64,000 bases of DNA from Gymnodinialimonas sp. 202GB13-11 (lineage in GTDB: Bacteria > Pseudomonadota > Alphaproteobacteria > Rhodobacterales > Rhodobacteraceae), in NCBI RefSeq assembly GCF_040932485.1, contig NZ_JBFRBH010000001.1:2728001-2792000 (forward strand). Direction: 5' to 3'. Shown here in pieces: positions 45,307-54,011 of this stretch. The notes beneath the pieces were generated by a model that had not been told where the DNA came from, did not search any database, and was given only the letters and a program-made list of their open reading frames with translations. How positions within the stretch are numbered: position 1 is the first letter of the stretch; each line of letters opens with the position of its first letter. The position numbers were made by a program, and so were the translations under genes.

Positions 45307-46856
45307 TCGACATCCGCAACCTCTCCATCCAGATCGGCGCGCTCGACATCCTGCGCGACGTGTCGTTGAAGATCAGCGAAGGCGAGATCTTCGGCCTTGT
45401 CGGCGAAAGCGGCTCGGGCAAATCCATGACCGCGCTGTCGCTCATGGGCCTCCTGCCCCGCGTGATGGACGCAACCGGCACCGCCAATCTCGACGACACC
45501 GACCTCCTGTCGCTCAGCGAACCCGACCTCTGCGCTCTGCGCGGCAATGACATCTCGATGATCTTTCAGGAGCCGATGACAGCCCTGAACCCCGTCCAGA
45601 CCATCGGGGACCAAGTGGCCGAGGTCCTCACCATCCACGACGAGGCAGACGGCGCAGAAGCCCGCAACATCGCCCGCAACCGGCTGGACCGCGTCGGCCT
45701 TTCCCATATCGGCCTCGACCGCTACCCTCACGAGCTTTCCGGCGGCCAGCGCCAGCGAGTCTGCATCGCCGCCGCCATCGCACTCCACCCGCGCCTCCTG
45801 ATTGCGGATGAACCCACAACCGCCCTCGACGTCACCACGCAAGCGCAAATCCTCGACCTCCTGCGCGACCTCGTGGCCGAGGAAAACATGTCCCTCCTGC
45901 TCATCACCCATGACCTCGCCGTGGTCTCGGAAATGGCCGACCGCATCGCCGTGATGGAACGCGGCGTGATCGTCGAACAGGGTGACACCGCACAAGTCCT
46001 GCGAGATCAATCCCACCCCTATACCCGCAAGCTCTTCGCCGCCTCCTCCCATCACCCCGACCGCGACGCAGACGCGACCTCCGACGCGATCCTCCGCGTC
46101 GAGAATGTCCACCGCCACTATCCCGGCGCGCGCGACGGCTTCCGGCGCGGCCCACCCGTTAAGGCCGTCCATGGCGTCAGCTTCGCCATCCAACGCGGTG
46201 AAAGCCTCGGCCTTGTGGGCGAGTCCGGCTGTGGCAAATCCACCCTGACCCGCACGATCCTGGGCCTCGACCCAACGACATCCGGCACGATCACCCTCAA
46301 TGGCAACGCGATCTCGCCCCATATGCCCCGCGCGCAACGCGCCGATATGCAAGTCGTCTTCCAGGACCCCTATGGCAGCTTCAATCCCCGCTGGCGCGTG
46401 GACCGCATTATCGCGGAACCCTTCCACCTGCTGGCCCGCAAACCGGACTCGTCCGACATTGCCGAGGCGCTCGACGCCGTCCGCCTCTCGCCCGACGACG
46501 CATTGAAATACCCCCACGAGTTTTCCGGCGGGCAACGCCAGCGCATCGCCATCGCCCGCGCGCTCATCACCCGGCCCAAACTGCTGGTGCTGGACGAGGC
46601 CGTCTCCGCGCTCGACGTCTCGGTCCGCGCCCAAATCCTCGACCTACTGGCCGACCTGCAAAACCGCTTCGACCTCTCCTACCTCTTCATCTCCCACGAT
46701 CTGACCGTTGTCCGCGCCATCACCGACCGCGTGCTGGTGATGCAGGCGGGCGAGATCGTCGAACAGGGCGCCACCGAACAGGTTTTCACCGCGGCTACCC
46801 ATCCTTATACCCAAAACCTCCTCGCCTCGGCCCCAACGCTGGAGATCCCCGCATGA
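45303..46856 (+). CDS. ABC transporter ATP-binding protein, fused DppD-DppF type
   Basis: A 517-residue protein with two nucleotide-binding domains in one chain. Walker A motifs are GESGSGKS (domain 1) and GESGCGKS (domain 2). Signatures are ELSGGQRQR and EFSGGQRQR, with Walker B segments [12 protein letters not shown] and [12 protein letters not shown]. It powers the peptide-type importer formed with the two preceding permeases. It is cytoplasmic at the membrane. The domains meet near residue 260. Confidence 0.95.
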   Translation: MIDIRNLSIQIGALDILRDVSLKISEGEIFGLVGESGSGKSMTALSLMGLLPRVMDATGTANLDDTDLLSLSEPDLCALRGNDISMIFQEPMTALNPVQTIGDQVAEVLTIHDEADGAEARNIARNRLDRVGLSHIGLDRYPHELSGGQRQRVCIAAAIALHPRLLIADEPTTALDVTTQAQILDLLRDLVAEENMSLLLITHDLAVVSEMADRIAVMERGVIVEQGDTAQVLRDQSHPYTRKLFAASSHHPDRDADATSDAILRVENVHRHYPGARDGFRRGPPVKAVHGVSFAIQRGESLGLVGESGCGKSTLTRTILGLDPTTSGTITLNGNAISPHMPRAQRADMQVVFQDPYGSFNPRWRVDRIIAEPFHLLARKPDSSDIAEALDAVRLSPDDALKYPHEFSGGQRQRIAIARALITRPKLLVLDEAVSALDVSVRAQILDLLADLQNRFDLSYLFISHDLTVVRAITDRVLVMQAGEIVEQGATEQVFTAATHPYTQNLLASAPTLEIPA

Positions 46857-48307
46857 CCGACCTGCCGCTCTGGTTCGACCCGTCCCAAGTCTTCATCAGC
46901 GGCCAATGGCGTGCCCCTGCCGGCGGTGACACACTCCCCGTGGTGGACCCCTCGACGGGTGCCGAGATCGCGCGCATCGCCCGTGGCACCGAGACCGACA
47001 TCACTGATGCCATCGATGCGGCGGAGGCTGCACTCGCAGGTGATTGGGGCGCAATGACTGCCGCAGAACGCGGCCGCATCCTGTTCAAGCTCGGCGACCT
47101 GGTCCTACAAAATTCGGATGCTCTTGCGACGCTAGAGGCGAGCGACGTCGGCAAACCTCTCAAGCAAGCAAAAAACGATGTCATCGCCCTCGCCCGCTAC
47201 TGCGAATTCTACGGCGGCGCGGCGGACAAACTGACCGGCGAAACGATCCCATTCAACGCGGGCTTCACCGTTTACACCCTGCGCGAACCCCATGGGGTGA
47301 CGGGTCATATCATCCCATGGAACTACCCGATGCAAATTATTGGCCGTTCCATCGGCGCCGCACTGGCAACCGGCAATGCCTGCGTCCTGAAACCGGCCGA
47401 AGAGGCCTGCCTGACCGCACTCGCCTTCGCCGACCTCGCGCAGCAGGCGGGCCTGCCCGCGGGCGCTTTGAACGTGGTCCCGGGCCTTGGGGTCGAAGCC
47501 GGGGCCGCGCTCACGGCGGAACCGCGCGTGCGCCACCTGTCCTTCACCGGCTCCGTCGCTACTGGCAAAAAGGTCCAGATCGCAGCGGCAGAGAATATCG
47601 TGCCCGTCACGCTGGAACTGGGCGGCAAATCCCCGCAAGTCGTCTTCGAAGATGCTGACCTCGACAAAGCGTTACCCTTCCTCGTGAACGCAGGCATCCA
47701 GAACGCGGGCCAGACCTGCTCCGCAGGCTCCCGCATCCTCGTGCAGCGGTCCATCCACGATGAACTGGCCGCTCGGCTGGCAGAGGCCATCAGCGCGCTC
47801 AAAGTCGCCCCAGCCATGGACGACGCCGATGTCGGCCCGCTGGTTTCCGCCCGCCAGAAAGGGATTGTCGATGGCTTCCTCGCGCAAGCCACACCGGACC
47901 AAATCCTTGCCCAAGCGGCTCTGCCCGACGGGCTACCCGAAGGCGGCAACTACATCGCCCCCACCCTCCTTGGCCACCTCGCCCCGGACCACTCGCTGGC
48001 GCAGGATGAGATTTTCGGCCCCGTCCAGACCCTCATCCCCTTTGAAGATGAAGAAGACGCGATCCGCATCGCCAACGGCACCAAATACGGCCTCGTCGCC
48101 TCAGTGTGGAGTGCAGATGGTGGCCGCCAGATGCGGCTCGCAAAACGGCTTCATGCAGGCCAGGTGTTTCTGAACAATTACGGGGCCGCCGGTGGCGTGG
48201 AACTTCCCTTCGGCGGCGTCGGCCATTCCGGCCATGGCCGCGAAAAGGGGTTCGAGGCCCTCTATGCCTTTACCGCCCTGAAGACCGTCGCCGCCCATCA
48301 CGGCTAG
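46853..48307 (+). CDS. Aldehyde dehydrogenase family protein
   Basis: A 484-residue NAD(P)-dependent aldehyde dehydrogenase with IIPWNYPMQI, the general base in [11 protein letters not shown] and the catalytic Cys in GQTCSAGSRI. It overlaps the ATPase gene by four bases, so the imported compound is probably converted through an aldehyde. Relatives act on betaine, gamma-aminobutyraldehyde or hydroxylated aldehydes; the choice is not visible here. Cytoplasmic. Confidence 0.9.
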   Translation: MTDLPLWFDPSQVFISGQWRAPAGGDTLPVVDPSTGAEIARIARGTETDITDAIDAAEAALAGDWGAMTAAERGRILFKLGDLVLQNSDALATLEASDVGKPLKQAKNDVIALARYCEFYGGAADKLTGETIPFNAGFTVYTLREPHGVTGHIIPWNYPMQIIGRSIGAALATGNACVLKPAEEACLTALAFADLAQQAGLPAGALNVVPGLGVEAGAALTAEPRVRHLSFTGSVATGKKVQIAAAENIVPVTLELGGKSPQVVFEDADLDKALPFLVNAGIQNAGQTCSAGSRILVQRSIHDELAARLAEAISALKVAPAMDDADVGPLVSARQKGIVDGFLAQATPDQILAQAALPDGLPEGGNYIAPTLLGHLAPDHSLAQDEIFGPVQTLIPFEDEEDAIRIANGTKYGLVASVWSADGGRQMRLAKRLHAGQVFLNNYGAAGGVELPFGGVGHSGHGREKGFEALYAFTALKTVAAHHG

Positions 48308-48338
48308 GGATTGCGCCGCCTTCGGCGTCGCCGGGGTC

Positions 48339-48417
48339 CGCGCGCTGCGCGCGCGGCAGGGGGGCGCTGCCCCCGTCCTGGCGGACTCCCCCGAGGTTTT
48401 TCGGGCAGGATGAATGA
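48339..48417 (-). repeat. Dispersed palindromic repeat, copy 4 (reversed)
   Basis: On the minus strand CATCCTGCCCGAAAAACCTC is followed by GGGGGAG, a spacer and GGGGGCAGCGCCCCC, matching copy 1 at 15679 (CATCTTGCCCAAAAACTCC) and copies 2 and 3. It lies 31 bp after the aldehyde dehydrogenase stop. A small palindrome GCGCGCTGCGCGCGC at its edge adds further fold-back. Confidence 0.6.
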
Positions 48418-48482
48418 GCGGGTTGCCATGGACGCTCCGGGGCCGAACAGGTAGCGTTTGACGGGGAGGTAAGAGCCGCATC

Positions 48483-49040
48483 ATGGGAAAATTTCCGATC
48501 TTCTTTCTGTTGTTGGCGCTGGCGGCTTTGGCTGCGGCGCTTTTCGGCGCCGCCCACAATCAGCTTAGTTACTCCGTAGGACCCACCTATTTCACCGAGT
48601 TCAAATTCGACCAATTCCAGATCACAGAAGGCACGCCCAACCGCCTCGGCGCCTCCATCGTCGGCGTGCAGGCCAGCTGGTGGATGGGCCCGATCATCGG
48701 CCTTCCTGCCTTCCTGTATGGCCTTTTCGCCGTGCCCAAGGCGCGCACATATCTTGCTGCCGGTCTCGGCGCGATCTTCCTTGTTGTGTTGCTGACGACA
48801 TTTGGTGCGCTCACCGGGCTGGTCGGTGGGCTCGTCGCCGACAATACAGGCCTGCTAGACCCATATCTCACCTTTCGGGATGGCCCCACCCGTTCGGACT
48901 TCCTGCGCGCGGGCTTCATGCATGACGCGAGCTATCTCGGGGGCGCCCTCGGCCTGATCGCAGCGTTCTTCCCCATGCGCCGCGCGCGTAAGATCGACCA
49001 CCACAATGCCCATCAGGAGGCCCCCCATGCTGCGACTTGA
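48483..49040 (+). CDS. Membrane protein, unknown function
   Basis: A 185-residue protein with four hydrophobic helices (about residues 5-25, 65-85, 90-115 and 148-165). The loop after the first helix contains SYSVGPTYFTEFKFDQF, a pattern I recall from unassigned bacterial membrane proteins. Its C-terminus overlaps the SDR gene by 14 bases in a different frame. It is probably cotranscribed with the SDR gene, and transport or sensing is only a guess. Confidence 0.6.
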   Translation: MGKFPIFFLLLALAALAAALFGAAHNQLSYSVGPTYFTEFKFDQFQITEGTPNRLGASIVGVQASWWMGPIIGLPAFLYGLFAVPKARTYLAAGLGAIFLVVLLTTFGALTGLVGGLVADNTGLLDPYLTFRDGPTRSDFLRAGFMHDASYLGGALGLIAAFFPMRRARKIDHHNAHQEAPHAAT

Positions 49041-49770
49041 AGGCAAAACCGCTGTCGTCACCGGTGCCGCCTCTGGCTTTGGCGCGGGCATCGCGCGCGT
49101 CTTTTCCCGCGAAGGTGCCTCTGTCATGGTCGCCGACCTCAACGAAGAGGCCGCCATAGCCATCGCCGACGAAATCGGCGGCGTTGCGATCCGCACGGAT
49201 GTCTCGGATGGAAACTCTGTAAAGGCAATGGCTCAGGCTGCGCTCGACCAATGGGGCAAGATCGACATCGTCGTGAACAATGCGGGCATCACCCATCAAA
49301 AGGGCAATCTGGAGGACGTATCGGAGGAAGAATTCGACCGCGTCCTCGCCGTGAATGCCAAATCTGTCTACCTGACCGCCCGCGAGATCGTGCCGCACAT
49401 GAAAACTGCCGCTACCGGCGCGATCCTCAACGTGGCCTCCACCGCCGGTCTTTCTCCGCGCCCGCAGCTCAACTGGTACAATGCCTCCAAGGGTTGGATG
49501 ATCACTGCCACTAAAACCATGGCCGTCGAACTTGCCCCCGCCGGCATCCGCGTGAACGCCATCTGCCCCGTCGCCGGTGAAACGCCCCTGCTCGCCGCAT
49601 TCATGGGCGAAGACACACCCGAGATGCGCGAAAAATTCCTCGCCACCATCCCCATCGGCCGCTTCAGCCAACCGCAGGACATGGGCGAAGCCGCAGCCTT
49701 CCTCTGTTCGGACGCGGCTTCCATGATCACCGGCGTGGCGCTGGAAGTGGATGGAGGCCGCTGCATATGA
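49027..49770 (+). CDS. SDR-family oxidoreductase
   Basis: A 247-residue classical short-chain dehydrogenase: TGAASGFGAGIA for NAD(P) binding, NNAGI, the catalytic Ser in NVASTAGLSP and the Tyr/Lys pair in YNASKGW. The acidic residue in VADLNEE after strand 2 suggests a preference for NAD over NADP. It resembles 3-oxoacyl-ACP reductase or glucose dehydrogenase annotations, which are generic. GGAGG precedes the ATG. It overlaps the genes on both sides. Confidence 0.88.
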   Translation: MLRLEGKTAVVTGAASGFGAGIARVFSREGASVMVADLNEEAAIAIADEIGGVAIRTDVSDGNSVKAMAQAALDQWGKIDIVVNNAGITHQKGNLEDVSEEEFDRVLAVNAKSVYLTAREIVPHMKTAATGAILNVASTAGLSPRPQLNWYNASKGWMITATKTMAVELAPAGIRVNAICPVAGETPLLAAFMGEDTPEMREKFLATIPIGRFSQPQDMGEAAAFLCSDAASMITGVALEVDGGRCI

Positions 49771-50255
49771 GGGAGTTCTGGCGCATTTTTCACGCCAGCC
49801 TCGGCTCGTTAAGTGCCGTCATGGGCTCTCAGTTGCGCGAACGGCAGTTGGGCAGCACCGGCGACCGCGCGACCGATCCCAACCGGATCAACCTGTTTGC
49901 AGGGTCTTTCCCATCCGAGGCAGAGATGTTCGCCTATTGCTTCACGCCTGTGACGGAACATGGACCTGAACAAATTAACCTTGATCTGCCCGAAGCGTCG
50001 ATCGACACATTCCAGGTCGACGCCGTGATGTACGACCAAGTCATCCCGCGCCTGTCAGAATATTTCGGCCCAAAGATACGCCGTCGCATCTTGCGGAAAC
50101 TCAAACCGGGGGAGGCGCTTATTCTCATCCCCACCGCCGCGTTCAGCGGATCGGAATACCGCATCCACAGCACTCCGAAGTTGCGCCACCTGGGGTATGA
50201 GACAAGCCATGCGGCCGCGATGCAAAGCCAATTCGGCGCGGAATCCTCCCTGTGA
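49767..50255 (+). CDS. Unknown protein A of a paralogous pair
   Basis: A 162-residue soluble protein. After a roughly 40-residue leader it shows INLFAGSFPSEAEMFAYCF, a middle segment RLSEYFGPK, then GEALILIPTAAFSGSEY and LRHLGYETSHAA. The next gene has FAGDFAS, RLSAYFSP, GTLILILPAAHAG and LTPLGTF in the same order, so the two are likely diverged duplicates. The start overlaps the SDR stop. I do not recognise a family. Confidence 0.55.
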   Translation: MREFWRIFHASLGSLSAVMGSQLRERQLGSTGDRATDPNRINLFAGSFPSEAEMFAYCFTPVTEHGPEQINLDLPEASIDTFQVDAVMYDQVIPRLSEYFGPKIRRRILRKLKPGEALILIPTAAFSGSEYRIHSTPKLRHLGYETSHAAAMQSQFGAESSL

Positions 50256-50575
50256 CCAGCTACACCCGCCGCAACCTCCCCGCCGACATCACCATCTTTG
50301 CCGGTGACTTCGCCAGCCAACCGCTAGCCTTCGCCCACCTTCTCGACACCGCCCCGGACCTCGACCTCACCCATGTCGAAGTCATCCAGTCGAACCACAC
50401 AGCGCGCCTGTCGGCTTATTTCTCCCCCGTCCCGACACTGCCCACAGACGGCACGCTCATCCTTATCCTGCCCGCCGCCCATGCAGGCCTGGCTTGCCCG
50501 GTCACGGAAACCGCCCACCTGACACCGCTTGGCACATTTCGCGGCACCGTCCCACACCTGAGCGCAACACCATGA
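50252..50575 (+). CDS. Unknown protein B of a paralogous pair
   Basis: A 107-residue protein from a GTG overlapping the preceding stop (GTGA). It aligns by eye with the C-terminal two thirds of the upstream protein: FAGDFAS, a V-x-V-x-x-S region, RLSAYFSP, GTLILILPAAHAG and LTPLGTF. It lacks the upstream leader. Its own stop overlaps the start of the P1 peptidase. It is predicted cytoplasmic, of unknown function. Confidence 0.5.
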   Translation: MTSYTRRNLPADITIFAGDFASQPLAFAHLLDTAPDLDLTHVEVIQSNHTARLSAYFSPVPTLPTDGTLILILPAAHAGLACPVTETAHLTPLGTFRGTVPHLSATP

Positions 50576-51552
50576 TCCAACCCGGCCCCCGCAACCTCAT
50601 CACCGATGTCGCTGGCCTCCGCGTCGGCAACGCGCAGGACGATGCCATCAAGACCGGCACCACCGTGCTGGTCGGTGACCGCCCCTTCACCGCCGCCGTG
50701 CACGTCATGGGCGGCGCGCCGGGCACGCGCGAAACCGACCTGCTCGCCCCCGACAAACTGGTGCAGGAGGCCGACGCGCTGGTCCTCTCCGGTGGCTCCG
50801 CCTTTGGCCTCGATGCCGCCTCCGGCGTGGCCGATGCCCTGCGCGCGCAGGGGCGCGGCTTCGCCGTGGGCGACCAAACCGTACCGATTGTCCCCGGCGC
50901 GATCCTGTTCGACCTGATCAACGGGGGCGACAAGGACTGGCCTGACAACCCTTACAAACGTCTGGGCCGCGAGGCGCTCGCCAACGCCTCCGACAGCTTC
51001 CAACTGGGCTCCCACGGCGCGGGCACCGGCACGCTGATCGCCGATCTCAAAGGCGGGCTCGGCTCAGCCTCTGCTACGCTCAATGGCATCACCGTAGGCG
51101 CGCTTGTGGCCGTCAATGCACTTGGCCGCGTTACCATGGGCGACAGCAAGCACTTCTGGGCTGCCCCGTTTGAGATGGACGGCGAATTCGGCGGCCACGG
51201 CCCGGCCCCCGCATTCGACCCCTCAACGCCGCCGCCCGTCAAAGGCGGCGACGCGCAGAACACCACCATTGCCATCGTGGCCACCGACGCGGCGCTCACC
51301 CAGGCTCAGGCCACCCGCATGGCCACCGCAGCTCATGACGGCATGGCCCGCGCGATCTATCCCAGCCACACACCGATGGACGGCGATCTGGTCTTTGCCG
51401 CCGCCACCGGAACGACGCAAACAGAACCCGATCCCCTTATGCTCGGCCACCTCGCCGCCCTCTGCCTCTCCCGCGCCATCGCGCGCGGCGTCCATGCCGC
51501 CACCCCAGCCCCACACGACCTCTTCCCGACCTACCGCACCAAACACGGGTGA
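50572..51552 (+). CDS. P1-family peptidase (DmpA/Ntn hydrolase type)
   Basis: A 326-residue member of the DmpA/DmpA-like Ntn hydrolases, which self-cleave to expose an N-terminal Ser or Thr nucleophile and act as D- or beta-aminopeptidases. GGAPGTRETDLL and LSGGSAFGLDAASGV match the family. The probable processing site is N230/T231 in QNTTIAIVATDA. It is the last gene of the SDR operon. With the peptide-type importer upstream it could degrade beta- or D-peptides, but that is inference. Confidence 0.82.
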   Translation: MIQPGPRNLITDVAGLRVGNAQDDAIKTGTTVLVGDRPFTAAVHVMGGAPGTRETDLLAPDKLVQEADALVLSGGSAFGLDAASGVADALRAQGRGFAVGDQTVPIVPGAILFDLINGGDKDWPDNPYKRLGREALANASDSFQLGSHGAGTGTLIADLKGGLGSASATLNGITVGALVAVNALGRVTMGDSKHFWAAPFEMDGEFGGHGPAPAFDPSTPPPVKGGDAQNTTIAIVATDAALTQAQATRMATAAHDGMARAIYPSHTPMDGDLVFAAATGTTQTEPDPLMLGHLAALCLSRAIARGVHAATPAPHDLFPTYRTKHG

Positions 51553-51619
51553 GTCGTCTGGGGGTCAAGGACGGCGCAGCCGCCGCGCCAGCGGTTTATC
51601 CTTGAGGCCAAGGCGACTC
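51551..51619. repeat. Long nested inverted repeat after the P1 peptidase gene
   Basis: GAGTCG (51551-51556) pairs with CGACTC (51614-51619), TCAAGGA (51565-51571) with TCCTTGA (51599-51605), and GGCGC with GCGCC inside. This nested fold begins at the stop codon and probably ends the transcript. The rest of the roughly 290-bp gap to 51844 shows no gene. Confidence 0.5.
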
Positions 51620-51844
51620 GCCCCCACCCTCGCACCCGCGCCTTGACGGGGCAGACCTGCCCCTCAAGCGCTTCTCAGCAAAAGTAAATTCTGAAATAGC
51701 AGCCACCCAATTCGCCAGGATAGTGCAAGGCGGGATGGTGCGACGGGGCGGGCGGGTGGGCGGCGCGCCATCCCGCCGCCCTTGCCGCAAAGCCATTCCG
51801 ACGGCTACCCTTCATCCCACATTTTCATTATCCGGAGATTTTCC

Positions 51845-52402
51845 ATGCGCGCCGCCTTCCTGACTGCCCTCCTCCTTACCCCACTGCCCGCCACCGCCGA
51901 CGACATTACCGATGCACTGCATGCCGCCATCACATCATACGAGGCCGGCGATGTGGGTGAGGCATTGGAAGAAATCACCTACGCCACACAGCTACTGAAT
52001 GCTTTGCAGGCGCAGGGCTTCTCCGCGTATCTGCCCGAACCGCTTAGCGGCTGGACACGCGAGATTGACGAAAACGCAGGCGCATCGCTTGGCTTTATCG
52101 GTGGCGGAACGGCGGCGGCGGCCACCTATTCCGGGCCGTCCGGTCAGTTCACCATCACCATGATGGCAGACAACCCGATGGTCATGTCCATGGCAGGCAT
52201 CCTCGGCAATTCCGGGCTAATGGCCACGATGGGAACGATTGAACGGATCAACCGCGAGAATTTCCTCAACGACAACGGCGATCTGTCTGGACTCATCGGC
52301 AACCGTATCCTGATCCAGGCCGAAGGCGGCAGCAATCTGGACGATGTCATCGCACACCTCGAGATGATCGACTTCGACGAATTGGCGCGGTTCGGAAACT
52401 GA
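51845..52402 (+). CDS. Secreted protein, unknown function
   Basis: A 185-residue protein with a signal peptide (MRAAFLTALLLTPLPATADD, cleavage near residue 19). The mature part starts with an amphipathic helix (DALHAAITSYEAGDVGEALEEITYATQLLNAL), then has YLPEPLSGWT and a Gly/Ala-rich stretch GGGTAAAATYSGPSGQFTITMMADN. There are no cysteines. I recall unnamed periplasmic proteins with this layout in roseobacters, but no function. It is convergent with the ATP synthase F0 operon, sharing a terminator. Confidence 0.6.
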   Translation: MRAAFLTALLLTPLPATADDITDALHAAITSYEAGDVGEALEEITYATQLLNALQAQGFSAYLPEPLSGWTREIDENAGASLGFIGGGTAAAATYSGPSGQFTITMMADNPMVMSMAGILGNSGLMATMGTIERINRENFLNDNGDLSGLIGNRILIQAEGGSNLDDVIAHLEMIDFDELARFGN

Positions 52403-52419
52403 CCTCTGCTTGTCAAAAG

Positions 52420-52452
52420 AAAAGGCCCCGTCGCAATGTGACGAGGCCTTTT
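52420..52452. terminator. Bidirectional terminator, end of the F0 operon
   Basis: AAAAGGCCCCGTC (52420-52432) pairs with GACGAGGCCTTTT (52440-52452) around a 7-base loop. On the minus strand every position pairs (one T-G wobble) and the hairpin ends in TTTT, so it terminates atpF. On the plus strand there is a single C-A mismatch, and it can also end the 51845 gene. Confidence 0.88.
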
Positions 52453-52475
52453 GATCTTTTGCTCGGAAGCAGCGC

Positions 52476-53045
52476 TTAGTGCAGCTGACGTTCCACCTCA
52501 GCAATCGCGTCGTCGATCATCTTGTTCTGATCGGCCGCCTTCGTGCCCTTTGCAATCACCTCGGCCGCAGCCGCCACAGCGACAGACGCCGCCTGATCGC
52601 GCACCGCGCGGTTGGCCTTCTGCTCGGCGCTGGCAATTTGGTCTTCCGCCGCCGCCAAGCGACGCGCGATGGACCGTTCGATCTCACCCTTGGCCTGTTC
52701 CGCTGCGTCTTCCGCATTGGCGCGGGCTTCGGCCACAATCCGCTGGCTCTGCTCTTCCACTTCGCGCGCCTTGCGCTCGTAGGAGGCCAGAAGCGTCTGC
52801 GCCTCTTCGCGCAGGGCGCGGGCCTCATCCAATTCCGCCTTGATGCCTTCCGCGCGCTTGTCGAGCATTCCACCCAACATCGCCGGCACACCGAAATAGA
52901 AGATGATGCCAAGGAAGGTCAGGAAGCCAATGGCCACAACCCAGTCGGTGTTGAACAGCGACACAAGGCCATAGCCGGGCTCATAATCGCCAGCCGCCAT
53001 TGCTGGCGTGGCCAGAGCGATCAGTGCAATCGTCAGATACCGCAT
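52476..53045 (-). CDS. atpF: F0F1 ATP synthase subunit b
   Basis: A 189-residue stator subunit. There is a short N-terminal hydrophobic stretch (LTIALIALATPAMA) that may be a cleaved signal, then one membrane helix (WVVAIGFLTFLGIIFYFGVP) and a long charged, Ala/Glu-rich helix forming the peripheral stalk coiled coil to the C-terminus. It pairs with b'. The ATG at 53045 is preferred over a GTG three codons upstream. It is the last gene of the F0 operon; F1 genes are not in this window. Confidence 0.92.
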   Translation of the reverse strand: MRYLTIALIALATPAMAAGDYEPGYGLVSLFNTDWVVAIGFLTFLGIIFYFGVPAMLGGMLDKRAEGIKAELDEARALREEAQTLLASYERKAREVEEQSQRIVAEARANAEDAAEQAKGEIERSIARRLAAAEDQIASAEQKANRAVRDQAASVAVAAAAEVIAKGTKAADQNKMIDDAIAEVERQLH

Positions 53046-53050
53046 GTCTC

Positions 53051-53635
53051 TCACCCCTGCACCCGCGCCGACACTGCGGCAGAAACCGCGTCAGCATCCA
53101 CATCCTGTCCCGGCGCCAGGGCCTGAACGATTTCGGCAGCCACGTCGCGCGCGACCTCTTCGGCGGTGGCAACGGCACCCGCCTGGATCTCGGCAATCCG
53201 TGCAGTCGACTCTGCCGTCTTCGCGGCAATCTCGGCATCGGCCTTGTCAATCTCGACCTGCAAGTTCGCCTGAATTTCGTCACGGGTTTCCTGGCTGATG
53301 CGCTGCGCTTCTGCGCGGGCATTGGCCAGAGCCGTGTTGTAGCTTTCCTCGGCCTCAGCGGCTTGACGCTTGAGGTCCTCGGCGGCGGCCAAGTCGTTGG
53401 TCAACGTCCCCTGCCGTTCCGCAATCACCGCCGAGATGCGCGGCAAGGCGATCTTCGACAGGATCAGGTAAATCGCGACCAGCGTCACAACCAACCAGAA
53501 CACCTGGTTGTCGAACGTGGCAAAGTCCAGTTGCGGCATACCGGGGGCATCACCGGCACCGTGATCGGTTCCGATAGCAACCTCTAGGCCGGCTTCAGCA
53601 CCGCCATGGCCTGTATTTTCGGCATCGTCTGCCAT
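53051..53635 (-). CDS. atpX: F0F1 ATP synthase subunit b'
   Basis: A 194-residue second b-type subunit, usual in photosynthetic and related alphaproteobacteria that build a b/b' heterodimer. It has an acidic, Gly-rich 35-residue N-terminal extension, a membrane helix after [20 protein letters not shown], and a long coiled-coil with [18 protein letters not shown]. The start MADDAENT at 53635 has GGAGG upstream. It lies between atpE and atpF, and the large hairpin 53657-53697 precedes it. Confidence 0.92.
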   Translation of the reverse strand: MADDAENTGHGGAEAGLEVAIGTDHGAGDAPGMPQLDFATFDNQVFWLVVTLVAIYLILSKIALPRISAVIAERQGTLTNDLAAAEDLKRQAAEAEESYNTALANARAEAQRISQETRDEIQANLQVEIDKADAEIAAKTAESTARIAEIQAGAVATAEEVARDVAAEIVQALAPGQDVDADAVSAAVSARVQG

Positions 53636-53656
53636 GATATCCTCCAACCGGGTCGT

Positions 53657-53697
53657 TTACGTGGCGCGCCACCACAAGGATGGCGCGCCCGACGTAA
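53657..53697 (-). other. Large intercistronic hairpin between atpE and atpX
   Basis: On the minus strand TTACGT plus GGCGCGCCA pair with TGGCGCGCC plus ACGTAA, giving about 15 bp with a two-base bulge and a 9-base loop. It follows the atpE stop by 19 bp and has no T-run, so it is more likely an RNA stabiliser or attenuator than a terminator. It may help make more subunit c than b'. Confidence 0.7.
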
Positions 53698-53716
53698 GGA
53701 TCGTCTTCGCTAAGTT

Positions 53717-53953
53717 TTAGACAGCGAACATCAGCAGCAGCGCGACGAGGAAGGCAAAGATGCCCAGTGCCTCGGCGAACGCGATGCCGATGAAGAGGGT
53801 TGCGGTCTGACCAGCAGCCGCGGAGGGGTTGCGCAGGGCGCCGGCGAGGAAGTTGCCGGCCACGTGGCCCACACCGATGGCAGCTGCGCCCGAGCCGATG
53901 GCTGCGAGGCCTGCACCGATGAATTGACCCATGCTTGCGATATCGCCTTCCAT
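53717..53953 (-). CDS. atpE: F0F1 ATP synthase subunit c
   Basis: A 78-residue proteolipid hairpin of two helices joined by the polar loop ALRNPSAA, with the proton-carrying glutamate in [12 protein letters not shown]. It starts [15 protein letters not shown]. Many copies form the rotor ring in the inner membrane. AAGGAG lies seven bases before the ATG. It is flanked on both sides by RNA hairpins, which fits the need for high copy number. Confidence 0.97.
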   Translation of the reverse strand: MEGDIASMGQFIGAGLAAIGSGAAAIGVGHVAGNFLAGALRNPSAAAGQTATLFIGIAFAEALGIFAFLVALLLMFAV

Positions 53954-53981
53954 AACAGTTCTCCTTACGTTGGAAGTTGCG

Positions 53982-54008
53982 TTCTCCCGAGGCGCCTCGC
54001 CCCGAGAA
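53982..54008 (-). other. Intercistronic hairpin between atpB and atpE
   Basis: TTCTC (53982-53986) and GAGAA (54004-54008) flank the perfect 12-bp palindrome CGAGGCGCCTCG (53988-53999). In RNA this forms a stem just after atpB and ahead of the atpE ribosome site. Together with 53657-53697 it brackets atpE and may mark processing or protection sites. Confidence 0.5.
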
Positions 54009-54011
54009 GAA

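Noticed and set aside
52556-52912. Alternative minus-strand frame inside atpF
   Set aside because: Lies in another frame of a clear subunit b gene and lacks a helix or coiled-coil pattern.
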